64,000 nucleotides of DNA, taken from the NCBI GenBank assembly GCA_038380435.1, contig JAWZYU010000059.1, positions 682,001 through 746,000 on the forward strand, read 5' to 3'. The DNA is from Ryuthela nishihirai (Eukaryota; Arthropoda; Arachnida; Araneae; Heptathelidae). Under the pieces are notes generated by a model. That model was not told the DNA's origin and searched no databases. It was given only the letters and a program-made list of their open reading frames with translations. The translations under genes and the position numbers were made by a program. Positions within the stretch are counted from its first letter, which is position 1, and every line of letters starts with the position of its first letter. Positions 1 to 11,156 of the stretch are shown piece after piece.

Positions 1-153
1 GCAAAACGATGAAATTTGTAGTTCCTAAATCTGTAACAAGGCGGACAATTTCTTCTTCTTGAGGGAAAGTTCACCGTCCTGCAAAAAGATGCATTTGTAG
101 AAGAAAGTATTGCATCAGTACTGAATTTTGCATGCATTGGTATGTTTCATGGT
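1..153. other. No recognisable feature
   Basis: AT-rich sequence before the first SINE. I see no gene or repeat in it. Confidence 0.5.
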
Positions 154-165
154 ACTTCGCTCAGG

Positions 166-554
166 GTTGGGTTGTTTTGTTTTACCTCTGAGCGACACTT
201 TTTTGCACACCATGGGCTAAATGGCCAGGTCACATGGACCCCGAAGGCTCAGAGAAGGTTGGGGGAGGGGACCCACTGGAACAGCTGTTGGGAAACAGAT
301 GGTACCCTCCCGTCAAGGCCATACAGCGTGTTCTTTAACGTGCACAGAGTATGTCTCTCCCTCACACGGGGCCAAGGCTTATCGTCCCATCCGACGGACG
401 GCGGCCTTTCCAAGCCCATCGGTGTCCCCTACTGAACGCGGGCAGGGCGGGGAATTTTGCGGAGATAAATCTCAACGCTGACCCAGCTGGGACTCGAACC
501 TGGGAACTACAGATTACGAGCCTGGCGCGCAACCGACTGGGCCACCCCCGCCCC
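166..554 (-). mobile_element. SINE-A, full-length tRNA-derived SINE
   Basis: Short retroposon transcribed by RNA polymerase III from a tRNA-like head. Read on the minus strand, the head has an A-box-like segment (GGCCCAGTCGG, consensus GGCTCAGTCGG in other copies) and a B box GGTTCGAGTCC. The body follows with the cores CCGCCGTCCGTCGGATGGGA and AAAGAACACGCTG, then a tail ending in AACCC-like repeats. It is flanked by 12-bp near-identical target duplications, acttcgctcagg at 154-165 and acttcgctcggg at 555-566. Similar copies lie at 11157, 59866 and elsewhere in the window. Open frames across it are by-products of the repeat. Confidence 0.9.
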
Positions 555-566
555 ACTTCGCTCGGG

Positions 567-1061
567 ATGCCATGTTTATAATAATTTGGCCATACGGTGT
601 AAATTCACCCTTATTGGTTAAAATGTTTCACTTACCTCGTGTCTAGTCGAAATATTTGTAATAATACAGTTAGTCATCTTCATTACTCTAAAATATTTTA
701 AAGCAATCGGTTTTCCTTTTTCAGTCAAAAGAGGAAATTTTATTACTCTATACGTTTACCGTCAGATAGATAACATAATTACAGAAGACTTCTAAAACTA
801 CCGCTTTTTAAATTGATAAACATCTTAGTAGGATTATTACTTGCTTCTCCAATAGACTCAATAATTGCATTTAAATGTTCTGAAACTCTTTTGGGTTTCG
901 AATCTCGGGACCGATCCACGGGTTGCTTTATTATTATTTCTTTTTGCTTATGCCAACTGGTCTTATCCTGAGATGGAGATGGTAATGAGTAAAGTTTTAC
1001 CTGGAGCATCGCATATCCATATACGATCTACGATTTGACGTTTCGCGAAAACTGATAATCT
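567..1061. other. No recognisable feature
   Basis: AT-rich sequence with only short chance open frames, including a 76-codon minus-strand frame with no recognised motif. Confidence 0.45.
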
Positions 1062-1262
1062 TTAATAAATAAATAAATATTCCCTCAAGCCGCTGCTTGC
1101 CACAGAGGTCTGACAGGAACCTGTCAGTTTATATGCCATAGTAGAAGGTCTGTGAGTTAACAGGACCTCAACAGAAAAACGACACGAACATCCATGCCCT
1201 TACCAGGGGCTCGAACCCAGGTCCCTTAGATCATTAGCCAAGCGCGCTAACCACTCGGTTAC
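1062..1262 (-). mobile_element. SINE-B, tRNA-derived SINE
   Basis: A second SINE family. On the minus strand it starts with a tRNA-Leu/Ser-like head (CCGAGTGGTTAGCGCGCTTG, then B box GGGTTCGAGCCC). The body contains CAGACCTTCTACTATGGCAT and GGCAAGCAGCGGCTTGAGGG, and it ends in (ATTT)n. At least four more copies (10985, 13843, 17683, 19687) share the same head, body and tail, which shows it is a dispersed family and not a tRNA gene. Confidence 0.85.
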
Positions 1263-2128
1263 AAAATATAAATAACGGATTAGTACCAGAAGGAAAGTTT
1301 CGTTTTCAATTCTTTTCTCAGATCAATACTTCATATACTTCTAAACCATTTTGGAAATTAGCATTATTGTGCATTCCTATTCAATCAGAATAACACATAT
1401 CCATTTTTACCAATCGACAAATCATTTTCATCTCGTTCAAAATGCGATGTGGATTGACAATTCTAAAATTTAAATTTGAACTTCAGGTTCTACCAGCAAA
1501 TTGTAATGGGAAATGATATACTGATGATTGTTGAGATGCAATGTGAACAACAATATCACATAAAGGCTCCTGATTAATACATAAAGCCTCTTGCAATGAT
1601 GAGAAACCAGAGAGCAAAAACAGAGAAAGAGCTGGTATCTATGGGTTTTAAACTGCTTTAGTTCATAGAATTCTTTGAATGTCTGTGATGCATTTTGTTA
1701 TAGCAATAGCTTGTAATAAATAATAAGTGGACTGCCGTCGTCAGAAATTAGCAGCTTTTCGTACCAGTTAATACTTGATATGTGGCAACACAACAACTCG
1801 TAAAGGGCATGGAGCAGTGGGTGTAAGTTGAAAAACTTTTCAATATGGTTCCCATGTAAGAGCAGAATCATATGCAGCAGCGGCAAAGCGTGGATGAGAG
1901 CAATTGAGACAATGGGATTGCAGAGTTGGCGAATCGAAGATTCTCATACGTCATTGATTCATTTAGTTATAAAATATTTGTCGATAGACCAATGATCTCA
2001 TAGATCAATGATCATTACCTTATTGACATGTGATTGATAGTATAACTCACCAATGACTTATAAGGATTTTTGATGTGTCAACTGTGCAGTCTTATTAATT
2101 CATTGTTATTATTCACGCTTCGCAATTA
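1263..2128. other. No recognisable feature
   Basis: AT-rich DNA between a SINE and a Tc1 element. No conserved coding motif is seen. Confidence 0.45.
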
Positions 2129-3333
2129 CACTAAAATGCCATTGAATTAGGAATAGAGACTTTATCCAAATTCAGTACCTCAAATCCCACATTTGTTCGC
2201 TTGCGAGACTAAAACTCTGGTCATATGCTTTGGATTCCCCAAGCATTCGTCGTGAGAAGCATAATGGAAAAGGCGCGGGATTTAGATGCATTTGACAGAG
2301 GGCAGATGATAGGTGACCGACGGATGGAACACTCGATCTCCGAAATTGTCAACGAACTTGGATTTTCTCGTGTGACAGTTTTAAGAGTGTTGTGGTAATA
2401 TGACAATTAAGGCAAAGAAATAAGCACCTGGACAAACTGCAAAAGACAACAGCGTTGAACGATCGTGGGCTTCACCGTCTGGCCTGCATCGTACGAACCG
2501 ATAGGGGCCAGATGTTATCTGAAATCACCTCCCATCTGAATGCGATTTTCAGCCGGGAAGTCAGTGCATGGACCGTGCAACACTCACTTCATCATCTCGA
2601 TTTCGGGAGCTGCCGACCCACGAGAGTCCCACTTCTAACGGCACAACATCGAACTCAACGCTTTGCGTGGGCTAAAGAACATCAAAATTGGATTATCGAA
2701 AATTGACAACGGATAGCCTAGAGTGATGAATCCCGATTTAATCTTCATTATGCAGATGGGATATCGAAGGTATGGCGCCAACCCCATGAAGCCATGGATC
2801 CTGTATGTCAGGTCGGAAGTGTATAAGCTGGTGAAGGCTCAGTGATGGCCTGGGGTGTCTTCAGTTGGACATCTGTGGACCTTTAGTACGTATATCGATG
2901 ACTCTCAATGCATCCCGGTATGTAGACCTGATATCTGACCATTTACACCCATTTATGGCCATCATGCATCCCAATGGAGACGGCATCCACCAGCAAGACA
3001 ATTGTTCATCTCACAGGTCCAGGTTGGCTACTGCATGATTGCAGGAACATTCTACTGACTTTGAAATAATTAATAGACTACTTAGAAGCCCATATTTAAA
3101 TCCCATCGACAATATTTGGGATACCGTCGGGCAGAGTGTTTGGACCGCGTCTCATCATCAACGACCTTGAGAGAATTGTTGACAGCTCTGGAGGTTGCGT
3201 GGAACGCCATACCTGTGGAACATTGGTGAAAGCTTGTGGAGTCCTTGCCTCGTCGTGTGGTGGCCGTTATCACGGCCAGAGGGGGTCCCACACGTTATTA
3301 GGTTGCTATCCCTAATTCAATGGCACTTCAGTG
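2129..3333 (+). mobile_element. Tc1-like DNA transposon, copy 1
   Basis: A 1205-bp element bounded by TA dinucleotides (2127-2128 and 3334-3335). Terminal inverted repeats are about 29 bp with a few differences: the left end reads CACTAAAATGCCATTGAATT and the right end, reversed, CACTGAAGTGCCATTGAATT. The same family recurs at 42161-43367 (+) and 60434-61638 (-). It holds a decayed transposase gene. Confidence 0.92.
2264..3301 (+). pseudogene. Tc1-like transposase, broken
   Basis: Remnant of a cut-and-paste transposase. The start is chosen at the ATG preceding the conserved KARDLDAFDRGQM stretch. The middle holds NDRGLHRLACIVRTDRGQ (helix-turn-helix region) and PTRVPLLTAQHRTQRFAWAK. The catalytic region follows as SDESRF, then QQDNCSSHR, and the end reads GGPTRY plus a stop at 3299. 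Frameshifts and stops interrupt it throughout. The last catalytic position reads NPIDNIWD where the 42-kb copy has NLIENLWD, so Glu has become Asp here. It cannot make an active enzyme. Confidence 0.88.
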
Positions 3334-3335
3334 TA

Positions 3336-5435
3336 GTACGCAGTCTGTTGTGGGGAGCCCCCTATATGGGAGGCTAAATTCTTCATGTTTTAATATTTAC
3401 TTTAACTGAACTTTCGCAGTCAGGGTCCCGTTTCTCGCTTTGGAAAAAGTTCATTTTAATGTGTGTGATTTGTTGCAAGCTATGGTTGATTTGGAAAGTG
3501 AAGAGCGGTGTGTGATATGTGCTATGTTGCTGCATTCAGAGAGGCTTAAGTGGTGCACAGACAATCGAAGAAATGACTCAAATGTAAGGAGAATAGTGCT
3601 TTAAAGATGCGCGATTTTTAAATGGCAAAACGCTTCACAGACAGATGCGATTCTATGGAGGATGACGTTTGCAGAGAGTTAAAGACCCGGGCAAAACGGT
3701 GCAAATTCGCTAGTAAGTTAATATTAGTAGTCTAGTCTGGTACTCTGGACTATTCTATAAAGAATATAGCGATAGTTGCAAATGAAAACTTAGAAACGAA
3801 TCATTGAAACTTGAATCTTGGGTATTTTGTATATAAGATTTTTAACCATGCTTTAAAAATCTTAAATGATTTCAGAGAAGAAAAAAATAAGGATTTTTAT
3901 CTCTCTTTAATTTATTTGTAAGGTAAACGAATTGATGCAACAAAACAGAATATAAACATAGTGTACTTCTTTACCATCCTCGTCGGTAAATTGCACGTCG
4001 GTAATCATTCATTCTATTCTTATAATAGTAGTAGTAGTATTTATTTCCATTCTTATTATAAATATAATACAACACAACTATTTAAAAGATATTGTTTGAA
4101 ATACACAGCACTACAAGACTTCAAAGACTCGCACTTAGGTTAATACTAAATTGGCCACTGTTATCTCTATAGATTACAGAAATTTTTGAGATTAATTAAA
4201 TTCTCGAACCTCATCAGTATCAAGGAGTGTCTAAGGGAGAAGAGATCCAGTTTTCACAGGTGTAATGTAAACTTTTCGATTTCAACACCCTCTCAACACA
4301 GCAAATTCGTGCGTTACAATGAAACCACCTGGCCAAGGAAAGGAGCTAGTTCCCTGCGTCATTTTTCTCTGCCAAGCAAGGTTTTCAATTGCTTACAACA
4401 TGTGACTAATTTTTACATATACTTTGACTCTGAAAAATATTCATTTCCAAAATGTCTCCATTGTAATTTCCTTCTCGTTTAGAGAGAAATATCAACGAAT
4501 ATGCAAAATTATATTTATTAATAAAAATTCCGTTTTGTAAAGTAGGTACTAGCTGTGCTCAACAAGAAAATATTAATATTTTGAACACTCTACAATATGT
4601 AATATATTATAATAATTTGAGATTTATGTGTCCATGCAGGATAGCATGTTCTATAAAATTATATATTTTACAATTGTAGTTATTTTCAATAAATATCATA
4701 TCGAGTTTCACACTTGTATAAACTGTCAACAGATCGCACATGCACTTTTGTATCAACCATAAAAAAGAATTACACTTATTAGAACAAAGTGCATAAACCT
4801 ATATACATCGATATGTTGCAGGGAGCACAAAATTGCAACATACATTGATTTATATATATTCGCAAGATGATTAAAAGTATTAATTTACGTATTAGTTTTA
4901 AAAATTCTGGCAAATCACTCAAAATAACCATACAACGGCTTTTCTAGGTATCGCAAAATGCACTCCTGAACGGTATAAAATACTCATTGAATAACTTTAG
5001 GATCAGCTACCACTGTACGCAAATAGCCATGGTTATTTGGAGTAAGACGTCAATAGCAAATAACATTTCAAGAGTAAGACGGACCATAGCTTAGCGGGCT
5101 AAATGATGCGCAGATCGCCCCTTACAGTTGTTTTTGTGCCTGCACACGAATTTCCCACTTTCAGCTTCGGCAAAATTCCGCAGAGCGTCGCCACTTATGC
5201 TTGTGCGAAGCTGGTTTTCTTCTGCTTAGACCTTCTTTGCTTTGGATGCAGTTACTAACACTAAGCAGTCATTATGTCTAATGTAAATTAATTTCATGAA
5301 TTTCGTGAATGTGTAAAATGATTGTTTCATCTTTAGTGGACATGACTTATAAAACAGGTTGTGCTTACTAGTCTGTTTTGAATTGAAATGTTATTTGTTA
5401 TCGCAAATGCGAAAACAATGCCGGATTACTATGTC
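3336..5435. other. No recognisable feature
   Basis: Roughly 2.1 kb of AT-rich DNA. Open frames of up to 98 codons (4186-4482) show no family motif and have low-complexity composition. I see no exon-like structure that I can support. Confidence 0.4.
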
Positions 5436-6496
5436 CTCTTTCTCCTTTTTAAAGCCCTTAAAAAGAATGTTTTCATTTAATTTCAAAATTCCGCGTTTTA
5501 AAGTAATCTTTCATCCATATCGATCGGTATTTTTCACGTCTTTTTCTCGCTTTTTTCAGCACTAAAATTGCAGCACTTATACCCGCTAACATAGTAGCAT
5601 CAGTTACGAACATTTTAATTCACGTCTACAGTGGTAAAAATTTTAAAACTATTTGACGCACAGGTGTAGACAGTTGAAGGCATGCGTCCAGCGCATTCCA
5701 TCTAAGGCATGCGCTAGGCTACTCGGTGTTGAAAAGCGGAATTGAAAGTTGAAAGTGAAGTTGAAGATGAAAGCGCTTAAGTGTGGACATGGAAATTCAT
5801 CTCAACAGGATAAATGTCTCCAGTATTGTCGGCTAAGGAAGTTGTCGGTTCTTAAAGTTGAAAGGGCTTGCTCTAGCTCTCCTGAGAAATGTTTCGTAAG
5901 TCTTTTCTTCACACTTTCACTCGGAAAGCTCCCTGCACTGAGTTCTACCCCGCCACTTTACGTTGTACTAGCGACGCGCTCACCACTGGATGGTACCTTC
6001 CTGCTCCCGAAAATTGAATCCAACTCTAAATGATACTCAAAAAGCTGGTCTCTCTTATTTATACGGCCATCCGCTGTTACGCGGTTTATTACTGGTTGAA
6101 TGAACCTTATATGTTCGAGGAGTGGTGTACACTGAGATGCTAACAAATTGGCATCTCAGTGTATATTATATGTTTACGATTTTGTCTCGATTCTGTACTG
6201 GTACTGACATTCACAAAGGGGAGAACAGTTCCTGTAACGAACTGAAATGAATAACTCTCACGTTGTATACATTTGACTCATACTATTCCCAGAAGCAATA
6301 ACATTATAAGTTGCATTATCCTTATCACATAAATTGCATTTTTCCCCTTTTTCACCACTCGTTTCATGGCATCTCACACACTTTTTCTCTTTCCTTGCGT
6401 TTCTTGGTTCATTTTACTGAAACTTACTCCGGATATTCCTAAACGGAACTTTAATTCGTACTTACTAGGGTGCTGCAATGTTTTTAGTTTATTAAT
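5436..6496 (+). repeat. Repeat X (composite copy A)
   Basis: Unclassified dispersed repeat. It aligns by eye with 53036-54063, and its later part with 25206-25944. Shared anchors include GTTGTCGGTTCTTAAAGTTG, TGTACTAGCGACGCGCTCAC and TTGCATTATCCTTATCA. A block at 5650-5730 has short inverted echoes of the motif GCATGCG/CGCATGC. No coding capacity is evident. It always sits upstream of the pogo relic, so it may belong to the same ancestral element or be an older host for it. Confidence 0.7.
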
Positions 6497-6596
6497 AATC
6501 ATCACCATCAACAAAAACAACACGATCATCATCATGCAGCCATGGGCTACGGAGGTCCAACCACACTGTGCAATTTAGTTCTGTAAATCACTGCTG
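6497..6596 (-). mobile_element. RTE-like LINE 3' tail fragment, reversed
   Basis: Read on the minus strand this is the extreme 3' end of the RTE-like LINE (GTGGTTGGACCTCCGTAGCC, then CCATGGCTGC) followed by a GAT-rich microsatellite. The same end closes the LINE copies at 58413 and 44984. Short 5'-truncated tails ending in simple repeats are typical of RTE-clade insertions. The same fragment lies at this place in composite copies B, C and D. Confidence 0.75.
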
Positions 6597-6599
6597 CAT

Positions 6600-7275
6600 A
6601 ATTCAGATAAATCATGCTTGTATTTATCCATCTAAATAGTTTATTTACAAGAATTTAAGTCGGATTTTTTAATTAACATCAGCGAAATATCAAACTGGAG
6701 CAGGACACTTAGGCGTAACTTTGAAAGATAAACGAAGTTGTTAAACTCCACAGTGAGCCACTCACTAACGATGAACTTCAGGATTTAGAATTCAACACTG
6801 CATTTGAAGAACAAGAATCTGAACCAGAAATAGTGTTGGCGTTTAAATTTTTAGATGAATCCCTTTCAGTATACAAATGACGCATGGATTTGTTGAAGGA
6901 TCATGTTATTGATATTTCGTGACAGGAAGTCATAAGACGATGTTGTGACCAGTTAATGGAATAATACAAATAAATATTAGGCACAAAACAGAGGCAAGCA
7001 ATGCAAACCAGCTAGTTTCGCTCCATATTAAGAAATAAACTGTAAAATTAATTAATCGATCACATATTTATATACATAATTATACATATATGTAATCATT
7101 AAATGAATATTGAGAATTATAATTATTTTTGTTGAAATAAAACATCCATTACGAAACTAAGAAAAGGAAAAAAGATCAATAAGATAGGCGAAAATACAAA
7201 CATATAAAAAATGGAGGTGGTAAAAAAAGATGGTATTCCCGGAACTCATCTCCCGCATTAAATGAGAGTTACCTG
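6600..7275 (+). mobile_element. pogo/Tigger-like transposon relic (copy A)
   Basis: The 3' part of a pogo-like DNA transposon. A decayed frame at 6729-6963 reads SEPLTNDELQDLEF, then FKFLDESLSVYK, then RMDLLKDH and IRRCCDQL, with stops between. This resembles the acidic C-terminal tail of Tigger/pogo DDE_1 transposases. The 3' end carries a terminal repeat ending GAGAGTTACCTG followed by TA at 7276. The 5' terminal repeat is absent, so the element is truncated. Copies B, C, D and E are homologous. Confidence 0.65.
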
Positions 7276-7343
7276 TATAACTGTTCCATTTCTGAATTAT
7301 CCATTAATTGGTATTTTCAGAGTTAAACTACCACCAAATATAT

Positions 7344-7836
7344 TGTTACGACAGAAGGAATCTGGCAACGAACAAGAACTTTGGGAGAATTTGAGGAGAA
7401 CAGTGGAGCGTGTAACGGTCGTGTTTCCAACGGTCTAGAGTTCGAAAATGGACGGTTAGCTGTTCTGAGACAGTGCGCGTTAAGTATAAAGAATTATCTT
7501 TATGTGTTGTGTACGCGGGAAGTATAAAAGTGGTATCTTTTATGTGTTGTGTACGCGGAAAGTATAAAAGTGGTATCTTTTATGTGATGTGAACGCGGAT
7601 GTTTAAGCGACATGGTAATCAAGTAAAAAGGTAATATTTAGTGGAATAGACAGAGCTAATGTAGTGTGCTCTGCGCAGGAAGATTGATGACTAGGGGTAT
7701 GGTTAATAGTTGATTTGTTAATAAGATACTTCATCCATATTTTCTTTGTAACAATTTACCTTGTATTGAATTTGGTTTTGAAATATAGCTTTTAATACTC
7801 ACGCTCAGTGGCTATCCATTTTTGTAATCCGCAACA
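7344..7836 (+). mobile_element. Solo LTR, 493 bp
   Basis: Insertion found only in composite copy A. It starts TGTTACGACAG and ends ATCCGCAACA, is flanked by ATAT on both sides (7340-7343 and 7837-7840), and is missing from the homologous position in copies B-E. TG...CA ends plus a short target duplication mark an LTR of a Ty3/gypsy- or Bel-like element whose interior was lost by LTR recombination. The strand is chosen from the AGTATAAAAG promoter-like boxes at 7521 and 7561. Confidence 0.75.
7501..7600 (+). repeat. 40-bp tandem repeat with TATA boxes in solo LTR
   Basis: About two and a half copies of a 40-bp unit (7501-7540, 7541-7580, 7581-7600). Each complete copy contains GTATAAAAG next to GTACGCGG. 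Duplicated promoter segments of this sort occur in LTR U3 regions. Confidence 0.75.
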
Positions 7837-8131
7837 ATATATATATATTAATTTAATAGAATTGTTTGTCTTTCGTTCAATCAACAATTCCATCGAAGAC
7901 CACCAAGGAGAGTTATATACCACTGATGTATCTTAATGATACAATTTTTAAACGAATTTTCATCAACGATATTTTCACGCTTTCAGTAACGAATGTTGGA
8001 TTATCATCACTACAGCATTTGATACTATCCTCTCAATGTGATTCTGATGTTCCTATAGGTTCGGATCACAAATTGGCCTGCATTGCAAATTTTCTCCACT
8101 AATGCATCTGGTCTCTAAATATTGCCTATGC

Positions 8132-9770
8132 ATAAACTGGAAGGATAATTGTATACCAATCCCCAGTGATGATGTATAGAACCTTCCGGGTCTGGCACAA
8201 AATGTCTGACCCCGCCTTCCCTTGGAGCATGCCGTTAGTACCTTTCAAAAAGTTATTTCAAAAAAGATATTCTCTTTTCTGAGGAAACAGAAGTGGAGGG
8301 TTGTCAGACCGGTATACCCTACTGATCTGGTCATCTATGGCCCATTTTTTCTTTTTTCCTGCCCTGTTGAGGAATGGTCAACTTCACAGGGTCTTGGTGA
8401 TGACCATTCACGCCTGTGACACTGGACTGGTTTACGGCTTTGAGCTTGATTATGGATTCTGGACTTGCTGCAGATGTGGACATCTGTTGAGAGAGAATTT
8501 CTCGCTGTGTTTTCTGTTTGCTTGTGGGTTGCCAGCCCTAAGTGAACAGAGGCACGGGATACTTAATATCAGCTGGTGGATAAATCTGATCATAGCCATC
8601 ACAGCTACCTGAACACTCACATAGCAAGTTGGGTATCTCTAATCCTAAATTGGAGTAATGTGTCACAGGCAGGTCTTACGGCTCTTGAAAAGGTCCACTT
8701 AAAAACGGTGGTACTTGAAATTCCTACCAACATGAATCACATCAACCTGTAGCAGTGGAGGAACAGGTCTTTGCCCCATGCCTGCTATCACGAGGATGTT
8801 TGATATTGTTGGCCCCTTCGTTTCTCAATTAACCTAGTTTCTTCAAAAAATCCTACTAGTTATTTCTCTCTGCAGGTACATGAAACGTGAGGACGCTACG
8901 TTGAGATTATTCTCTTGATGTCCTCATTCAGGAATTCCAGCGTTATAACCCATGTATATAATCTAGGTTTGCAAGAGACTAGATGGACGGGTTAAGGTGA
9001 GAAATTTGAAAATAACTCTAAATTTCTCTTTCGGTGAAGAGATCTCGTGTTCTAATAGAGCCAGAGATCTCAAACAAATGTTTTCCGATTATATTCTGGA
9101 AGAATTACACGTTGAATATATCGGAAGAGGTCTCGACCCGTTACTTCTGTTATATAAGTTCTAAATTGATTACATGTTGGATAAAATGATTTAATATGTA
9201 ATGTTTCCGAAGCGTTCGTTTCTTTTTCGCCGACATAAGGTTATACTACCGAGATTTGGTCCGTTAATTGAATCACGCAAGGTATCGAACCCGTTACGTA
9301 ACCGACCAACTGGGGCGAACACGATAAATGTTGCAGTTTCATAACTCATGTTCTAATTGAGCAACAGATCTAAAACTAACGTCTTCTGATAACATTCGGG
9401 GAGAATTACAAGTTGAATGTATCGTAAAAGGTATCGACCGGCTACTATTTTTTTTATGGGTTAGAAACCGATTGCATACTGGAAAAAACGACTTAGTATC
9501 TAATTATTCCGAAACTTTCGTCTTTTTTTGGCCTGCATAGGGTTATACCACTGAAATTCGTTTGAATGAGACCAGATGGACAAATAAAGGTCAGATTCTT
9601 TAAAATAATCTTAAATTTCTGTTTTCAGGGAGGGAAGATAATAAGAATCACCGAGGCGTGGGTCTGCTTCTCAGTAGACACGATAGTGATGCTCTTCTGG
9701 GATATGAGGACATTAATGAAAGGTTCCTTACAGCAAAATTTCTGACAAGCATTAAATCTATATCGTAATC
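8132..9770 (+). mobile_element. RTE-like LINE, copy A (5' part, decayed)
   Basis: Begins with the LINE 5' leader (AAACTGGAAGG). An open stretch at 8301-8609 codes for the conserved upstream region (VLVMTIHACDTGLVYGFELD). The decayed endonuclease start follows, at a position equivalent to TWNVRTLHRDYSLD of copy F. It is split near 9020-9545 by a 300-bp-period repeat, resumes with endonuclease-like sequence (GVGLLLS) and ends near 9770. The reverse transcriptase part is missing. Confidence 0.8.
9040..9545 (+). repeat. 300-bp-period repeat, dimer
   Basis: Two diverged monomers offset by 300 bp; GAATTACA begins at 9102 and again at 9402. Each monomer holds TCTAATnGAGCnACAGATCT, then a GTCTCGACCCG-type block, then TTTCGTCTTTTTTTGGCC-like sequence. 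Related copies occur at 44430-44770, 47190-47720, 56110-56700 and 58630-58960. It contains tRNA-B-box-like GGTTCGA words on the minus strand. The class is unknown; it could be a satellite, a SINE-like dimer or part of a larger element. Confidence 0.65.
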
Positions 9771-9871
9771 CTTAGCCTTCAATCGATCGTAGCAAGTTAT
9801 GTATGACTAGAATCACATGTGGCACCAGGTGAATCATTGGCATTTTCTTTAATGATTATCACTCATTTGGA

Positions 9872-10505
9872 GGGGCGGGGGTAGCTCAGTCGGTAGCGCG
9901 TCAGGCTCGTAATCTGTAGTTCCCAGGTTCGAGTCCTAGCTGTATCAGCGTTGAGATTTATCTCCGCAAAATTCCCCGTCCTGCCCACGGTCAGTAGGGG
10001 ACACCGATGGGCTTGGAAAGACCGCCGTCCGTCGGATGATCTCCCAACAGCTGTTCCAGTGGGTTCTCTCCTCCAACCTTCTCTGAGCCTTCAGGGTCTT
10101 TGTGGACCTGACCATTTAACCCATGGTGTGCAAAAAAGTGCCGCTCAGAGGTAAAACAAGCCAACTTTAAAGAACACGCTGAATGGCCTAGACGGGAGGC
10201 TACCATCTGTCTCCCAAGAGCTGTTTCAGTGGGTCATCTCCTTCAAACTTCTCTGAGCCTTCAGGGTCTTTGTGACCTGGCCATTTAACCCATGGTGTGC
10301 AAAAAAGTGCCGCTCAGAGGTAAAACAAGCCAACGTTAAACAACACGCTGGATGGCCTTGATGGGAGGCTACCATCTGTCTCCCAACAGCTGATCCAGTG
10401 GGTCCCCTCCCCCAACTTTCTCTGAGCTTTCAGGGTCCATGTGACCTGGCCATTTAGTCCATGGTGTGCAAAAATGTGCCGCTCAGAGGTAAAACAACCC
10501 AACCT
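9872..10505 (+). mobile_element. SINE-A with internal deletion and tripled tail
   Basis: The head is intact (GTAGCTCAGTCGGTAGCGCG, B box GGTTCGAGTCC). After GTCGGATG the body jumps straight into the tail. The tail block starting TCTCCCAAC/GAG then occurs three times, beginning at 10040, 10210 and 10379, a period of 169-170 bp. Each block runs through TTCTCTGAGC and GCAAAAAAGTGCCGCTCAGA to an AACAAGCC-type join. Single-tail copies lie at 11157 and 59866. Confidence 0.85.
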
Positions 10506-10984
10506 CAAATCGTTGCTGAATTTATCGAGTGCATGTACACTAAGCGGCCGCCTGATTAAGTACAGTTCTATGTATGTCAACAGTAATTCAGGGGCAGAAT
10601 TCAGTAATTTCTTAAATAAGCTTTATGAAAAATGCTGGCGTAGAAAGGTTAAAGATCTAAGTCAAATCTATTTAATCCAAACAATATTTCTGAAAAACTA
10701 CAAATTTCTAAAACTGATATGTTCAGTATTTAAAGAGTTATGGAAGCTGAAACATTTAGCAAGTTACCTTGTTCTGCAAAACGTCATTTTTAATTAGCGG
10801 AAATTAACATAATTATTACATATTATAACTACAAACACTCTTACACGTGTTAGTAAAATTTGGTATAATATAAAGAAATGAAAAATATATATATTATCCA
10901 AAGTTATTAGGCTGTCCTTTCAAATCGAATATACATGGAATAAAATTGAACTCTTTATCTCTGTATTTAACATAAAGTATACCT
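10506..10984. other. No recognisable feature
   Basis: AT-rich sequence. A 118-codon open frame at 10441-10797 starts inside the SINE tail and has no recognised motif. Confidence 0.4.
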
Positions 10985-11143
10985 TAACCGTGCTCAAGTG
11001 TTTAGCGCACTTGGCTACTAATAAAATCGACCTGGGTTGGATCCCTGGGTACGGCTGAAGCTACGCCATCCTCACAGACCTTCTACTATGACGTTATAAA
11101 CTGATGGGCTCTGTAGCAAGCAGCTGCTTGAGGGATATATATA
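10985..11143 (+). mobile_element. SINE-B copy, diverged
   Basis: Plus-strand copy of the second SINE family. Head GTTTAGCGCACTTGGCTAC, a decayed B box near 11033 (GGGTTGGATCCC), body CAGACCTTCTACTATGACG and AGCTGCTTGAGGGATATA. A TA-rich tail follows, into which SINE-A has inserted. Confidence 0.8.
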
Positions 11144-11156
11144 TATATATTTATTA

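Noticed and set aside
482..556. tRNA-like sequence with good A and B boxes
   Set aside because: It is the head of a full SINE with target duplications, not a tRNA gene; the acceptor stem does not pair. The same applies to the heads at 9872, 11157 and 59866.
3420..3720. Possible exon-like stretch (SEERCVICAMLLHSERLKWC)
   Set aside because: Broken by stops within about 60 codons, with no recognisable domain and no convincing splice context.
10441..10797. 118-codon open frame starting in a SINE tail
   Set aside because: Its first third is SINE-A tail and the rest is AT-rich with no motif. Nothing suggests a gene.
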